A stretch of DNA of 46,314 nucleotides from Paramagnetospirillum caucaseum (GTDB lineage: Bacteria; Pseudomonadota; Alphaproteobacteria; Rhodospirillales; Magnetospirillaceae). The stretch lies in NCBI RefSeq assembly GCF_000342045.1, contig NZ_AONQ01000036.1, positions 1 to 46,314 of the forward strand. Reading direction: 5' to 3'. Of the stretch, positions 9,062-21,360 are shown piece by piece (positions within the stretch are counted from its first letter, which is position 1; each line of letters starts with the position of its first letter). A program made the translations under genes and the position numbers. The notes under the pieces were generated by a model. That model saw only the letters and a list, made by a program, of their open reading frames with translations, was not told where the DNA came from and did no database searches.

Positions 9062-9076
9062 TGGCATGCATCTTGA
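9062..9076 (+). promoter_or_regulatory. Weak sigma-54-like promoter match
   Basis: TGGCATG-CATC-TTGA resembles the -24/-12 consensus TGGCACG-N4-TTGC with correct spacing, but the invariant C of the -12 GC is A. It is 52 nt before the amt start, where nitrogen control by RpoN would be expected. Treat as a candidate only. Confidence 0.25.
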
Positions 9077-9127
9077 AGCCGCGCCGCCATCCCGCGGCGG
9101 CGGCAGCATTTTGGGCAGAGGAAGCAA

Positions 9128-10405
9128 ATGGAGACCACGAAAACAGGCGCCGATGTATTGTTCATCCTCTTGGGGGCGATCATGGTTCTGGCCATGCATT
9201 CCGGCTTCGCTTTCCTGGAGGTCGGCACGGTCAGGAAAAAGAATCAGGTCAACGCCCTGGTCAAGATTCTCTCAGACTTCGCGGTCTCGACCATCGTCTA
9301 TTTCTTCGTGGGCTACTCGGTGGCCTACGGCACCAGCTTCCTGGTGGGGGCCGACGTGCTGGTCGGCAAGACCGGCAACGCCTTCGCGGCGTCGGGCTAC
9401 GATCTGGTCAAGTTCTTCTTCCTGGCCACCTTCGCGGCGGCCATTCCGGCCATCGTGTCGGGCGGCATCGCCGAACGCGCCAAGTTCAACACCCAGCTGA
9501 TGGCCACCGCCCTGCTGGTCGGGCTGGTCTATCCCCTGTTCGAGGGTATGGTGTGGGGTACCCGCTTCGGCTTCCAGGACCTGATGAAGGGCTGGTTCGG
9601 CGTGGCCTTCCACGACTTCGCCGGTTCGGTGGTGGTGCATGCGGTGGGCGGCTGGATCGGGCTGGCCGCCGTGCTGATGCTGGGCATCCGCCTGGGCCGC
9701 TACCGCAAGGACGGCCGTCTGGTGGCCTTCCCGCCGTCGAACATCCCTTTCCTGGCGCTGGGCGCCTGGATCCTGTCGGTGGGCTGGTTCGGCTTCAATG
9801 TCATGAGCGCCCAGCTGATCGCCGACATTTCCGGCCTGGTGGCCATGAACTCGCTGATGGCCATGGTCGGCGGCATCGTCACCAGCCTGCTGGTGGGCCG
9901 CAACGACCCCGGCTTCGTCCATAACGGCGCCCTGGCCGGCCTGGTGGCGGTGTGCGCCGGTTCCGACGTCATGCATCCCATCGGCGCCCTGGCCACCGGC
10001 GGCATCGCGGGGGGCATGTTCGTCTGGCTGTTCAACCTGTGCCAGATCAAGTGGAGGATCGACGACGTGCTGGGCGTCTGGGCGCTGCACGGCATGTGCG
10101 GCTTCATGGGCGGCATCGCCTGCGGCGTGTTCGGCCAGGAGGCCCTGGGCGGCCTGGGCGGAATCAGCCTGGGGGCGCAGATCGCCGGCACGGTGACCGG
10201 CGCCGCCTTCGGCCTGGCCGGCGGACTGGCCGTCTATGGCGGTCTCAAGGCGGCCTTCGGCATCCGCCTGTCGGACGAGGAGGAATTCGCCGGCGCGGAC
10301 CTCTCCATCCACCAGATCGGCGCCTATCCCGAGGACGCCACCACCGTCCACGACGACGGGCTGGCCATGTCGGCGCATTCGGCCAACAAGCGCCGGGCGG
10401 GCTGA
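9128..10405 (+). CDS. amt: Ammonium transporter, Amt/MEP/Rh family
   Basis: Inner-membrane ammonium channel/transporter of 425 residues with about 11 hydrophobic helices. The Amt signature FHDFAGSVVVHAVGG supplies the first pore His (about residue 168) and WALHGMCGF the second (about 318). The start ATG at 9128 has GAGGAAG upstream; there is no extra signal peptide. The C-terminal tail of about 50 residues is hydrophilic, as in Amts gated by PII proteins, but no glnK is adjacent on either side. Ammonium assimilation under nitrogen limitation is the expected role. A sensory role is possible given the chemosensory neighbours, but this is inference. A strong terminator follows. Confidence 0.95.
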   Translation: METTKTGADVLFILLGAIMVLAMHSGFAFLEVGTVRKKNQVNALVKILSDFAVSTIVYFFVGYSVAYGTSFLVGADVLVGKTGNAFAASGYDLVKFFFLATFAAAIPAIVSGGIAERAKFNTQLMATALLVGLVYPLFEGMVWGTRFGFQDLMKGWFGVAFHDFAGSVVVHAVGGWIGLAAVLMLGIRLGRYRKDGRLVAFPPSNIPFLALGAWILSVGWFGFNVMSAQLIADISGLVAMNSLMAMVGGIVTSLLVGRNDPGFVHNGALAGLVAVCAGSDVMHPIGALATGGIAGGMFVWLFNLCQIKWRIDDVLGVWALHGMCGFMGGIACGVFGQEALGGLGGISLGAQIAGTVTGAAFGLAGGLAVYGGLKAAFGIRLSDEEEFAGADLSIHQIGAYPEDATTVHDDGLAMSAHSANKRRAG

Positions 10406-10427
10406 TCCCGATGGTATGAAACGTCGA

Positions 10428-10455
10428 GGGCCGCTCCCCACGGAGCGGCCCTTTT
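10428..10455 (+). terminator. Intrinsic terminator of amt
   Basis: Perfect 10-bp stem (GGGCCGCTCC and GGAGCGGCCC) with a 4-nt loop CCAC, followed by TTTT. It lies 23 nt after the amt stop and directly abuts the stop of the convergent kinase gene. Confidence 0.88.
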
Positions 10456-10456
10456 C

Positions 10457-12064
<1,608 letters not shown>

Positions 12065-12068
12065 GGGC

Positions 12069-13765
<1,697 letters not shown>

Positions 13766-13769
<4 letters not shown>

Positions 13770-14824
13770 CGCGTCCCTCCCAGGGCAAGTTCACGCAATC
13801 TGGCGGCGATGGCCGGCAGCGGCAGGGTCTCGCGCGCGCCGCCCAGCTTGGCGGCGGCGGCGGGCATGCCGTTGACCACGCAGGTGGAGGCATCCTCGAC
13901 GATGGTGTAGGCCCCCTTGTCGGCCATCTGCCGCAGGCCGTCGGCCCCGTCGGAGCCCATGCCGGTCAGCACCACGCCGATGCCATGCTGGCCCAGCTCG
14001 CGGGCCATGGCGGCGAACAGCACGGTGCCCGACGGCTTTTGGCTGCACACGGCGGGCGAGTCGAGAATGGCCAGATGGCCGCTGACCAGCCCCAGATGCC
14101 GGTCGGCGGGGGCGACGTAGACCCGTCCCGGCACCGGCTTCTCGTCATCCTCGGCGATACGCACCTCGAAGGGAGTCGCCCCCGACAGCCAGGTCACGAA
14201 GCCCTCGAGGAAGCTCGCCGTGATATGCTGGACCAGCAGGATGGGCAGGGGGAAGTCGGCCCCCAGGCCGCCCAGCAGTTGCACCAGGGCCTGCGGCCCG
14301 CCGGTCGAGGCGACGATGCCCGCCATGGAATAGCTCACCGGCCCGCTGCGGGGCGGCAGGGCCGGCGTCTCGTCGCTGCCGAAGGACAGGCCCCGGCTGA
14401 TCCCCTGGCGCACCACCTGGACCTGGCTCATGATCGCCAGCTGGGTACAGATCTTGGCGGCCATGGTCTCGTAGCCGGCATTGGTGACGCCCACCGGCTT
14501 TTCCACCACCGACAGCGCCCCGGCGCGGAGCGCATTCATGGCGATGTTGAGTTCGACGTCGTCCACCTGGGCGGCGACCACCACGATGGGGGTGGGGCGG
14601 CGCGCCATGATCTTCAGCGTGGCGTCCAGGCCGTTCATGCCCGGCAGGCGGATATCGAGCGAGATGACGTCGGGCCGCAGCGTGTCGAGCTGCTCCAGGC
14701 ATTCCTCGGCGCTGGCCACCGCCGCCAGCACATCGAACCGCTCGTCCGAGCCGATGATGTGCTTCAGCAGTTCCCGGACCACCAGGGAATCCTCGACGAT
14801 GAGAACCTTGATCTTCTTTCTCAT
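13766..14824 (-). CDS. cheB: Protein-glutamate methylesterase CheB
   Basis: Receptor methylesterase/deamidase of 352 residues. The N-terminal receiver has D12 and phospho-acceptor D57 (VISLDIRLPGMNG); the C-terminal catalytic domain spans about 165-345. The catalytic triad is visible: S173 in ASTGGPQ, His in VQHI, and Asp in GMGSDGADG. Phosphorylation by CheA activates demethylation of receptor glutamates, opposing CheR. Start and stop overlap both neighbours (ATGA with cheA, TTGA with the kinase), so it is translationally coupled. Two receptors (17106 and 23322) are plausible substrates. Confidence 0.95.
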
Positions 14825-17109
14825 AGGAACTGCCCTATAGTTTCGAGGAGTTCCTTCTGGTCGAACTTGCGCTTGACCACATAGGCGTCGGCGCCCAGCT
14901 CCAGCCCGCGCTCCTTGTCTTCCCGCGCCTCCAGCGAGCTGACCAGGATCAGGGGGATGGATTTCAGCGCCGGGTCGGACTTCACCGCCTGCAGCAGGCC
15001 GAAGCCGTCGAGGCGCGGCATCTGGATGTCCGAGATGATCAGATCGATCTGCTCGGCCCGCAGGCGCCCCAACCCCTCCAGCCCGTCATGGGCCAGGCGG
15101 ACCTGATAGCCGTGGGCCTCGAGGATGCTTTTTTCCAGGGTGCGGGTGGTTAGCGAATCGTCCACCACCAGGATCACCGGCACCCGGGTCTCGGCCGGCT
15201 TCTCCACCGTGGTCAGCACCCGGATGCTGCCCGACTTCCGGAAGGTCTCGACGATCTCGAAGGGATTGAGGACCAGGGCGATGTCGCCGTCCTCCAGCAG
15301 TACGCCGCCCGCCACCATGGTGCCGCGCGCCCCCGGCACGCCGATATCCTTGACCAGGCCCTCGCGGATGGACAGGAAGCCGTCGATGGCCACCGCCACC
15401 CGGCGTTCGCCGTTCTTCAGCACCACCAGCGGCACCACGTTGCGCGTCACCTTGACCGAACTTTCGCCCAGCGCCAGCAGATGGGCCAGGGACAGCAGCG
15501 GAATCTGCCGGTCGCCCAGGAACACCACCGACTTGCCCTCGACGGTGCCCACGTCCTCGGCCCGCACACGGTAGAGGCGGTCGACGCCCTCGGTCGGCAG
15601 GGCATAGACATGGCCCTGGCATTCCACCATGAAGAGGCGCTGGGTCGAGACGGTGAGCGGCAGCGACAGGCGGAAGCGGGTCCCCGCCGGCTGGCGGTCC
15701 TGGACCTCCACCGTGCCGTTCATCATGGCCATGGCTTCCCGCACCACCGACAGGCCCATGCCGCGCCCCGACAGGTCGTCCACCACCCTTGCGGTGGAGA
15801 AGCCGGGATCGAAGATCACGTCGATCAGCGACTGGCGGTCCACCTGGAAGGATTCGGCCTCGGAGAACATGTTGCGCTCCACCGCCTTGCGGCGGATGGC
15901 CTCGAAATTGACGCCGCGGCCGTCGTCGTCGATCAGCACCACCAGACGGCCCTCGGAGACGTCGAAGGACAGCCCCACATGGGCCGCCGCCGACTTGCCC
16001 TCCGCCTTGCGCTCGTCGGGCGGCTCGACCCCGTGGGACAGCGCGTTGCGCAGCAGGTGCATCACCGGGTCCTTCAGTCCCTGCAGCACCATGCGGTCGG
16101 CCTCGACGTCCAGGCCGGAGACCTTCACCACCACCTGCTTGCCGGCGGCGCGGGCCAGATCGCGCACCATCTTGCGGAATCCGCCGAAAATGGAATCGGC
16201 CGGCACCATGCGGACCTGGCGGACCTCCTGCTGCAGGTCGTTGCCCAACTGGCGCAGCGCCCAGCCGGTGCGCTGCTGCCGGCGCCGCACGGCGCGCAGC
16301 TCGCGGCTGATGCCGGTCAGGGTCTGCTCCAGGGCCTCGTACTGGCGCTCGAGCGCGATGGCCCGGTCGTAATCGCCCAGGTCGCGCAGCGCGGCGGCGG
16401 CGTTCTTGCGGGCGCGCCGCCACGAGCGGTCGAAATCGGCCAGGGTGCGATCGAGACCGAGCAGCGACTGGGTCACCTGCCGCTGGTTCATGGTCTCGGT
16501 CAGTAATTCGTTGGACGAGCGCAGCAGGCGGTCGAGGTGAAGGGCCCGGACCCGCACCGTTTCCTCGGGGCGCACCGGGGCGGCGGCGGAGCGGTCGGCG
16601 GCGGTTTCGTCGTCGTCCTCTTCCGCGGGCTCGACGATGGCGATGGACGGGGCGGGGGGCGGAGCAGGCGCCAGAACCGGCGGCGGCGGCGGGGCGGCCA
16701 GCGGATGGATCTCCACCGCCTGCCCGTCGATCATCGCCTCGAGGGCGGCGACGGTGGCGGCGGTGTCGGGCAGCGGCTCGTTGGCCAGATTGGCCGCCAC
16801 CCAATCCTCGATGACGTCGAGCACATGGCCCAATCCTACCGCCATGTCGCGGTCGAGCCGCGACTGGCCGGAGCGGACCTTGGCGAACAGGGTCTCCATG
16901 CGGTGGGAGATTTCCTCGATGGCCGGCAGATCCACCGCCCGCGACGCCCCCTTCAGCGAGTGGGCGCGGCGGAAGATTTCGTCCAGCTGCGCAAGCCCGC
17001 TGCCTTCCGCCTTGTGCCCGAGGTCGTCGAGCAGCAGGCGGATGGCGTCAACATGTTCCCGGTATTCGATCTGAAAGGCTTGCAGCAGCCTTTCGCGGAT
17101 ACTGATCAA
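14821..17109 (-). CDS. cheA: CheA-receiver hybrid kinase
   Basis: Chemotaxis-type kinase of 762 residues, cytoplasmic, docking to receptors through CheW. In order: HPt (1-115) with phospho-site H50 in RRAHSLKGAS; a Pro/Ala linker at about 140-165; helical dimerisation region; HATPase (LRNALSHGVEPPDER, DDGRGVN, SGRGMGLSVVR, about 335-475); CheW-like domain (about 480-610); and a C-terminal receiver (about 635-762) with acceptor Asp in LIISDIQMPRLDG. No P2 domain is evident. The start is TTG at 17109, overlapping the receptor stop (TTGA). CheA-receiver fusions are typical of alternative (non-flagellar or pilus) chemosensory systems, where the attached receiver tunes or sinks phosphate. Confidence 0.93.
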   Translation of the reverse strand: MISIRERLLQAFQIEYREHVDAIRLLLDDLGHKAEGSGLAQLDEIFRRAHSLKGASRAVDLPAIEEISHRMETLFAKVRSGQSRLDRDMAVGLGHVLDVIEDWVAANLANEPLPDTAATVAALEAMIDGQAVEIHPLAAPPPPPVLAPAPPPAPSIAIVEPAEEDDDETAADRSAAAPVRPEETVRVRALHLDRLLRSSNELLTETMNQRQVTQSLLGLDRTLADFDRSWRRARKNAAAALRDLGDYDRAIALERQYEALEQTLTGISRELRAVRRRQQRTGWALRQLGNDLQQEVRQVRMVPADSIFGGFRKMVRDLARAAGKQVVVKVSGLDVEADRMVLQGLKDPVMHLLRNALSHGVEPPDERKAEGKSAAAHVGLSFDVSEGRLVVLIDDDGRGVNFEAIRRKAVERNMFSEAESFQVDRQSLIDVIFDPGFSTARVVDDLSGRGMGLSVVREAMAMMNGTVEVQDRQPAGTRFRLSLPLTVSTQRLFMVECQGHVYALPTEGVDRLYRVRAEDVGTVEGKSVVFLGDRQIPLLSLAHLLALGESSVKVTRNVVPLVVLKNGERRVAVAIDGFLSIREGLVKDIGVPGARGTMVAGGVLLEDGDIALVLNPFEIVETFRKSGSIRVLTTVEKPAETRVPVILVVDDSLTTRTLEKSILEAHGYQVRLAHDGLEGLGRLRAEQIDLIISDIQMPRLDGFGLLQAVKSDPALKSIPLILVSSLEAREDKERGLELGADAYVVKRKFDQKELLETIGQFL

Positions 17110-18728
17110 AGCCGGTATTTCTCCAAGGTGCGCGACAGCTTCTGGCCCAGCTGGCTCAGGTCGAGGGAGGCCTTCTCGAGCTGGGCGGTGGTCTGCGCCG
17201 TCTGCTGGCTGGCCTGGCGGATTTCATGCAGTGCCTGGGTCACCTGCTCCAGCCCGATCTGCTGCTGGTTGGTGGCGCCGACGATCTGCTGGAAGGCGTG
17301 GACGCTCTCCTGGATGTTGTCGGCCATCTGGCGGATGACGTGTTCGGACATGGTGGACTTCTCGCGGCCCAGCTCGACGCGCTTCAGGGCCTCCTCGGTC
17401 AGCATCACCGAGGTGTTGATGCCCTTCTGGGTCTGCTCCAGGATGCCGCGCACCTGGGCGGTGGCCTCCTTGGCCTGATCGGCGAGGTTCTTGATCTCGC
17501 CGGCCACCACCGAGAAACGGCGCCCCTGCTCGCGGGCGTCGGCCGCCTCGATGGCGGCGTTGAGCGCCACCAGATTGGACTGCTCGGCAATCTCGTTGAC
17601 CGTGGCGATGATCTCGCCCACCGCCTGGGTGCGCTCGGACAGGGTGATGATATTCTCGGCCACCGTCTCGGTCTGCTCGCGGATGGCTTCCATGCCCTGG
17701 GAGGCGTCGCGTACCGCGTGCAGGCCGGCATTGCCCGAAGTGGCCACCGCCTCGGCGGTGCCGGCCACCTGGCGCGAGCGCTCGGCCACCTGCTTGCCCG
17801 ACAGGCTGATTTCCTCGACGGTGGTGGTGATCTCCTGCACGGCGGCGGCCTGCTGCTTGGTGCCGGCGGCCTGTTCCTGGGCCGAGGACAGGATGGCGGC
17901 GGCGGCCGCGGTGAGCGCGTCGCAGGCCGAACGGGTCTGCAGCGCGATGTCGCGCTGACTCTTCAGCATCTCGTCGAAGGCTTCCTGCAGCATGCCGATC
18001 TCGTCCGAGGAACTGATCTCCAGCGGCTCGATGCGCAGGTCGCCCTCGGCGATCTTGCGGGCTGCCTCGGCGCAGGCGGCCAGCGGGTCGGCGATCTGGC
18101 GGCCGATCAGGCTGCTGACCACCAGCCCCGACAGGGCGCAGATCAGGCCGACGATGATTTCCAGCCCGATCATCGCCCGGATGGAGCTGTCGGCGTGGAA
18201 GCTGAGCATCTTGACCGCCGCCTCGGCGGTGTCGCTCAGCTGGGCCTGCAGCACCAGCATTTCCTTCAGCTTCTCCGCCCGGCGGACGTCGCCGGCGCCC
18301 AGCGCCAGCAGGCCGGTGGCCGAGGCGTCGTACTGGCGCAGCAGCGTCGCCTGCTCGGCCAGCTTGGCCCGGATTTCCTGGGAGGGGGCCGGCGGCAGAT
18401 CGGCCCGGGCTCCGGTGTCCAGGTTGATCACCACCTCGCCGCCCTCCATGAGGGCCGCCAGGGAATCGCGCATCAGCCGCAGGGTGGCCTGATGGTCCAC
18501 CGCCACGCCGTTGCCCAGCAACAGCACCTCCTTGGCGAATTTCTGCGACAGCATGCGCTGACGCCCGGCCATGTCGGTGACCACCGAGTTCTGGCTCTGG
18601 CTGCGCAGCACCATGACGTTGAAGGCGATCAACCCGGCCAGGACCAGGGTGAAGCCCAGGGACACCGTCGAGAACTTGCGGCGAAGCTTCAGATTTTTCC
18701 ACCAGGAGCGGTGCGCGGTCTTGACCAT
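17106..18728 (-). CDS. Methyl-accepting receptor, PilJ-type sensor
   Basis: Membrane chemoreceptor of about 540 residues. TM1 lies near residues 20-40 and TM2 near 185-205. The periplasmic domain contains the PilJ/NarX-type motif DMAGRQRMLSQKFAKE. A HAMP domain follows, then the long signalling hairpin with tip IAEQSNLVALNAAIEAA. The tip continues as ADAREQGRRFSVVAGEIKNLA, which departs from the usual EAARAGEQGRGFAVVA. I prefer the start at 18728 because AAGGAAG lies 5 nt before it; an ATG at 18743 overlapping the upstream stop (ATGA) is an alternative adding 5 residues. It lies between cheW and cheA, so it should be the cognate input. The ligand is unknown. Confidence 0.92.
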   Translation of the reverse strand: MVKTAHRSWWKNLKLRRKFSTVSLGFTLVLAGLIAFNVMVLRSQSQNSVVTDMAGRQRMLSQKFAKEVLLLGNGVAVDHQATLRLMRDSLAALMEGGEVVINLDTGARADLPPAPSQEIRAKLAEQATLLRQYDASATGLLALGAGDVRRAEKLKEMLVLQAQLSDTAEAAVKMLSFHADSSIRAMIGLEIIVGLICALSGLVVSSLIGRQIADPLAACAEAARKIAEGDLRIEPLEISSSDEIGMLQEAFDEMLKSQRDIALQTRSACDALTAAAAAILSSAQEQAAGTKQQAAAVQEITTTVEEISLSGKQVAERSRQVAGTAEAVATSGNAGLHAVRDASQGMEAIREQTETVAENIITLSERTQAVGEIIATVNEIAEQSNLVALNAAIEAADAREQGRRFSVVAGEIKNLADQAKEATAQVRGILEQTQKGINTSVMLTEEALKRVELGREKSTMSEHVIRQMADNIQESVHAFQQIVGATNQQQIGLEQVTQALHEIRQASQQTAQTTAQLEKASLDLSQLGQKLSRTLEKYRL

Positions 18729-18739
18729 CGGGACTTCCT

Positions 18740-19342
18740 TCATGACTCATCCGGGTCCTCGACGCGCGTATCCTTCAGCGCGTCCAGGGCCAGAAGCTGT
18801 GCGGTATCGAGAAGAATCAGGGCATCGGGGGCGATGCCGGAGATGAAACGCTGCGGCAGGCCGTTGCCGGCCTCGTGCGGGCGGGTCAGCCCGGCGGGGT
18901 CGAGGCGGACCACCCGGTCCAGGGCATCGACCCGAACCCCCACCTCGGCGCCGCCGGCCTTGAGGAAGATCACCCAGGTCCGCGCCTCTGGGGCGGGCGG
19001 GGTCAGCCCCAGCAGGGAATGCAGGTCGAGCACCGGACGGATCTCGCCCCGCAGATTGGTGACGCCCAACAGGTATTGCGGCTGGCCGGGGACCGGGGTC
19101 CAGCGGGCCAGCACCATCACCTCGGACAGGCTGTCGAGCGACAGGGCGTAGCGCTCGTTGGCAATGCGGGCCCCCAGGACGTCGAAGCCGGCGGCGACGC
19201 GATCGGCCAGCCCGCGCGGAGCGGCCAGGCGCCGGGCCCGGACCTTCAGCAGTTCCTCGGCGAATTCCGCCTCGCTCCACCCGGCGGGCTGTTCGCCCAG
19301 GGCGTGGAGACGGTCGAGGATCGTCGCGGCCTGCCGGGACAT
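18740..19342 (-). CDS. cheW: CheW-like coupling protein with N-terminal extension
   Basis: Coupling protein of 200 residues. A CheW domain occupies about 60-195 (ALSLDSLSEVMVLARWTPVP, then YLLGVTNLRGEIRPVLDLHS, which is the classic NLRG motif). A helical extension of about 55 residues precedes it, rich in Glu, Arg and Ala. It bridges the receptor and CheA. Its start shares one base with the cheR stop. Two different CheW proteins in one operon suggest either two receptor types or a specialised scaffold; the extension on this one marks it as the variant. Confidence 0.9.
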   Translation of the reverse strand: MSRQAATILDRLHALGEQPAGWSEAEFAEELLKVRARRLAAPRGLADRVAAGFDVLGARIANERYALSLDSLSEVMVLARWTPVPGQPQYLLGVTNLRGEIRPVLDLHSLLGLTPPAPEARTWVIFLKAGGAEVGVRVDALDRVVRLDPAGLTRPHEAGNGLPQRFISGIAPDALILLDTAQLLALDALKDTRVEDPDES

Positions 19343-20817
19343 CAGGCCCCTCCGACCAGTTTGAGATGCATCGCCACCGCCTCACGCATCTGTCCCACGG
19401 TGATCTTCTCGCCGGGATTGACCGGCTGCTCGTCGGCAAGGCCGGCCAGCAGGGCCTGCGCGTTGCGGAACGAACGCACGGCCCCGGCGGCATCGTCTTT
19501 CCGCGCCAGGAACAACCCCAGGTGATAATGGGGCAGAACCAGTCGCCGGTCGAGATAAATGGCGCGGCGCAAGGCCTTTTCACAGGGCTCGTCCTCGCCC
19601 AGTTGCTCGTGGACCATGGCGCGGTAGAAATGGGCCCAGGCGTCGAGGGGAACGGCGGCGATGATGGCGTCGCAGGCGGCGGCGGCCTTCTCCCACTGAC
19701 CGCTGTCCGCCAGATCGCGGGCCACCTTCAGGCGGTCGCCCCCCTCGGACGGACCCGCCGCCGGCACGGCCGGGGCCGGCGGCGGACGGGACGGAACCGG
19801 CGGGCGGACCCGGCGCAGCGGCGCGGCCTTGGACGGCTCGCCCCGGCCCGCCGGCAGCGGAGCCGGCTTGGGAAGGGGAGGAGGCAGGGATGATGGCGGC
19901 GGTGATGGCGGCGCCTTCTCCACGACCGCCTCGTCCGGCCGGTCCACCCGCTGGTAGAGGACGGCGCCGGGGGTATTGACCGTGCGGAAGCGGCTGAACA
20001 GCCGCTGATTGGGCTCTGCATGCCCCATGATCAGCCAGCCGCCGTCGTTCAGGCTTTCGTGGAAGCAGGGCACCAGGGATTCCACTGTGGCCTGGCTGAA
20101 ATAGATGATGACGTTGCGGCAGATGATGATGTCGAAGCCGGCGATGTTGTCGGCCAGCGAGGGAAACGGGCTCTTGATCAGGTTGTGGTACTGGAAGCTG
20201 ACGTTGCGCTTGAATTCCGGGCGGATCTGCCACTGGCTGCCGGCCCGCTCGAAACAGGCGGCGCGCAAGCTGTCGGGCATGGTCCGGAACGCCCATTCGT
20301 CGTAGCGCCCTTCCCGCGCCCGGGTCAGGAATTTCTGGTTGATGTCGGTGCCCAGCACGGTGACGTGCCAGCCGGCAATGCGGTCGCCGAACTCGCGCTC
20401 CAGCATGATGGCGACCGAATAGGGCTCGGGGCCGGTGGCGCAGCCGGCGCTCCAGATGCGCAGGCGGCGGACCGGGCGGTTGCGCTCGATCACCTCGGGC
20501 AGGATCAGGTCGCGCAACGCGTCGAACTGCTCCTTGTGCCGGAAGAAATAGGTCTCGCCGATGGTCAGTTCGGCGATCAGCGCATCCATCTCCGCCTTGC
20601 CCTGCCCCTGGGATTGCAGCAGGCCGAGATAGGCGGCGCAATCGCCGCACCCGATCTCCGCCATGCGCTCGGCCAGGATGCGGGCCAGATCGCCGTCCTT
20701 GTCGCGGTAGAACGCCATGCCGGTGGTGTCGATGACCAGGGCCTTGAGACGAGGAAAGGCAAGGTCATCCAGGATGGCGGCGACGGCCGGGGACGGATTG
20801 GCGGTGAACAGACTCAC
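19342..20817 (-). CDS. cheR: CheR methyltransferase with C-terminal TPR
   Basis: Receptor glutamate methyltransferase of 491 residues. CheR N-terminal helical domain spans about 20-85. The SAM-binding catalytic domain (about 90-285) contains GETYFFRH and WSAGCATGPEPYS, where the usual GEEPYS reads GPEPYS, followed by FDIIICRNVIIYF. A Pro-rich linker of about 65 residues (about 300-365) leads to a C-terminal TPR-like region (about 370-470, e.g. WAHFYRAMVHEQLGEDEPCE). CheR-TPR proteins are typical of alternative chemosensory systems (as in Frz/Wsp-like clusters), where the TPR regulates access to receptors. The start is GTG at 20817 with only a weak ribosome-binding site. Confidence 0.92.
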   Translation of the reverse strand: MSLFTANPSPAVAAILDDLAFPRLKALVIDTTGMAFYRDKDGDLARILAERMAEIGCGDCAAYLGLLQSQGQGKAEMDALIAELTIGETYFFRHKEQFDALRDLILPEVIERNRPVRRLRIWSAGCATGPEPYSVAIMLEREFGDRIAGWHVTVLGTDINQKFLTRAREGRYDEWAFRTMPDSLRAACFERAGSQWQIRPEFKRNVSFQYHNLIKSPFPSLADNIAGFDIIICRNVIIYFSQATVESLVPCFHESLNDGGWLIMGHAEPNQRLFSRFRTVNTPGAVLYQRVDRPDEAVVEKAPPSPPPSSLPPPLPKPAPLPAGRGEPSKAAPLRRVRPPVPSRPPPAPAVPAAGPSEGGDRLKVARDLADSGQWEKAAAACDAIIAAVPLDAWAHFYRAMVHEQLGEDEPCEKALRRAIYLDRRLVLPHYHLGLFLARKDDAAGAVRSFRNAQALLAGLADEQPVNPGEKITVGQMREAVAMHLKLVGGA

Positions 20818-20830
20818 GACCCTGATTCCG

Positions 20831-21346
20831 TCATGGCCCGGAATCCGTCAGTTCGGCCAGACGGGCCTGGGCGCGGACCTGGAACTCGGCCAGCCTTTCA
20901 CGCTCCTGCTCCAGCAGGATGCGGTCCCAGTCCAGCAGGTTGAGCGCCCGCCCGTCCCGCTCCAGCACCTCGGCCAGGCAGTCGTTGAAGGACTGGCCGG
21001 CCGGCAGGCCCATGACGGTGAAGTCGCCGATCTCGCGCACCCCGTCCACGTGCTCGACCAGCAGGCCGAGCCCTCCCTCGGCGGCGCGGGGCCGCATGAC
21101 CAGGATCGAGGCGTCCAGCCCGTACGGCGCCCCCGCCGGCAGCCCGAGCAGCCGGGCGAGCCGCAGGACCGGCACCGCCTGGCCGCCCAGGTTGAGGATG
21201 CCCTCGACCATGGCGGACAGATTCGGCGGACGGTCGAGCCAGGCCACCGGCACCACCTCGCGCACCTCCTCGACCGGCAGGCCGAAGCCCTGGCCGGCCA
21301 GATGGAACATCACGACACCGGAGATATTGGCGGGAACGAAGGCCAT
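20831..21346 (-). CDS. cheW: CheW coupling protein
   Basis: CheW-domain protein of 171 residues. The domain spans about 8-145 (MFHLAGQGFGLPVEEVREVV, then GILNLGGQAVPVLRL, where NLGG replaces the usual NLRG). A C-terminal helical tail of about 25 residues is rich in Glu, Arg and Leu. It links receptors to CheA. It is 13 nt upstream of cheR and 14 nt downstream of the parA-like gene. Compared with the second CheW of the operon it lacks the N-terminal extension. Confidence 0.9.
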   Translation of the reverse strand: MAFVPANISGVVMFHLAGQGFGLPVEEVREVVPVAWLDRPPNLSAMVEGILNLGGQAVPVLRLARLLGLPAGAPYGLDASILVMRPRAAEGGLGLLVEHVDGVREIGDFTVMGLPAGQSFNDCLAEVLERDGRALNLLDWDRILLEQERERLAEFQVRAQARLAELTDSGP

Positions 21347-21360
21347 GGCGGCGGCGTCCG

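Larger units (their letters stand above)
8781..9127. other. tRNA-to-amt intergenic region
   Basis: 347 nt without a coding gene. It holds a 7-bp hairpin right after the tRNA (ATTCCTC/GAGGAAT, 8780-8798), the tRNA terminator, and an AT-rich stretch (about 8865-8900) with the palindrome TTTATG-CC-CATAAA. It also holds the 15-bp palindrome at 9017-9031 and a weak sigma-54-like match at 9062-9076. The AT-rich part and the palindromes make this the likely control region of the ammonium transporter gene. Confidence 0.6.
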
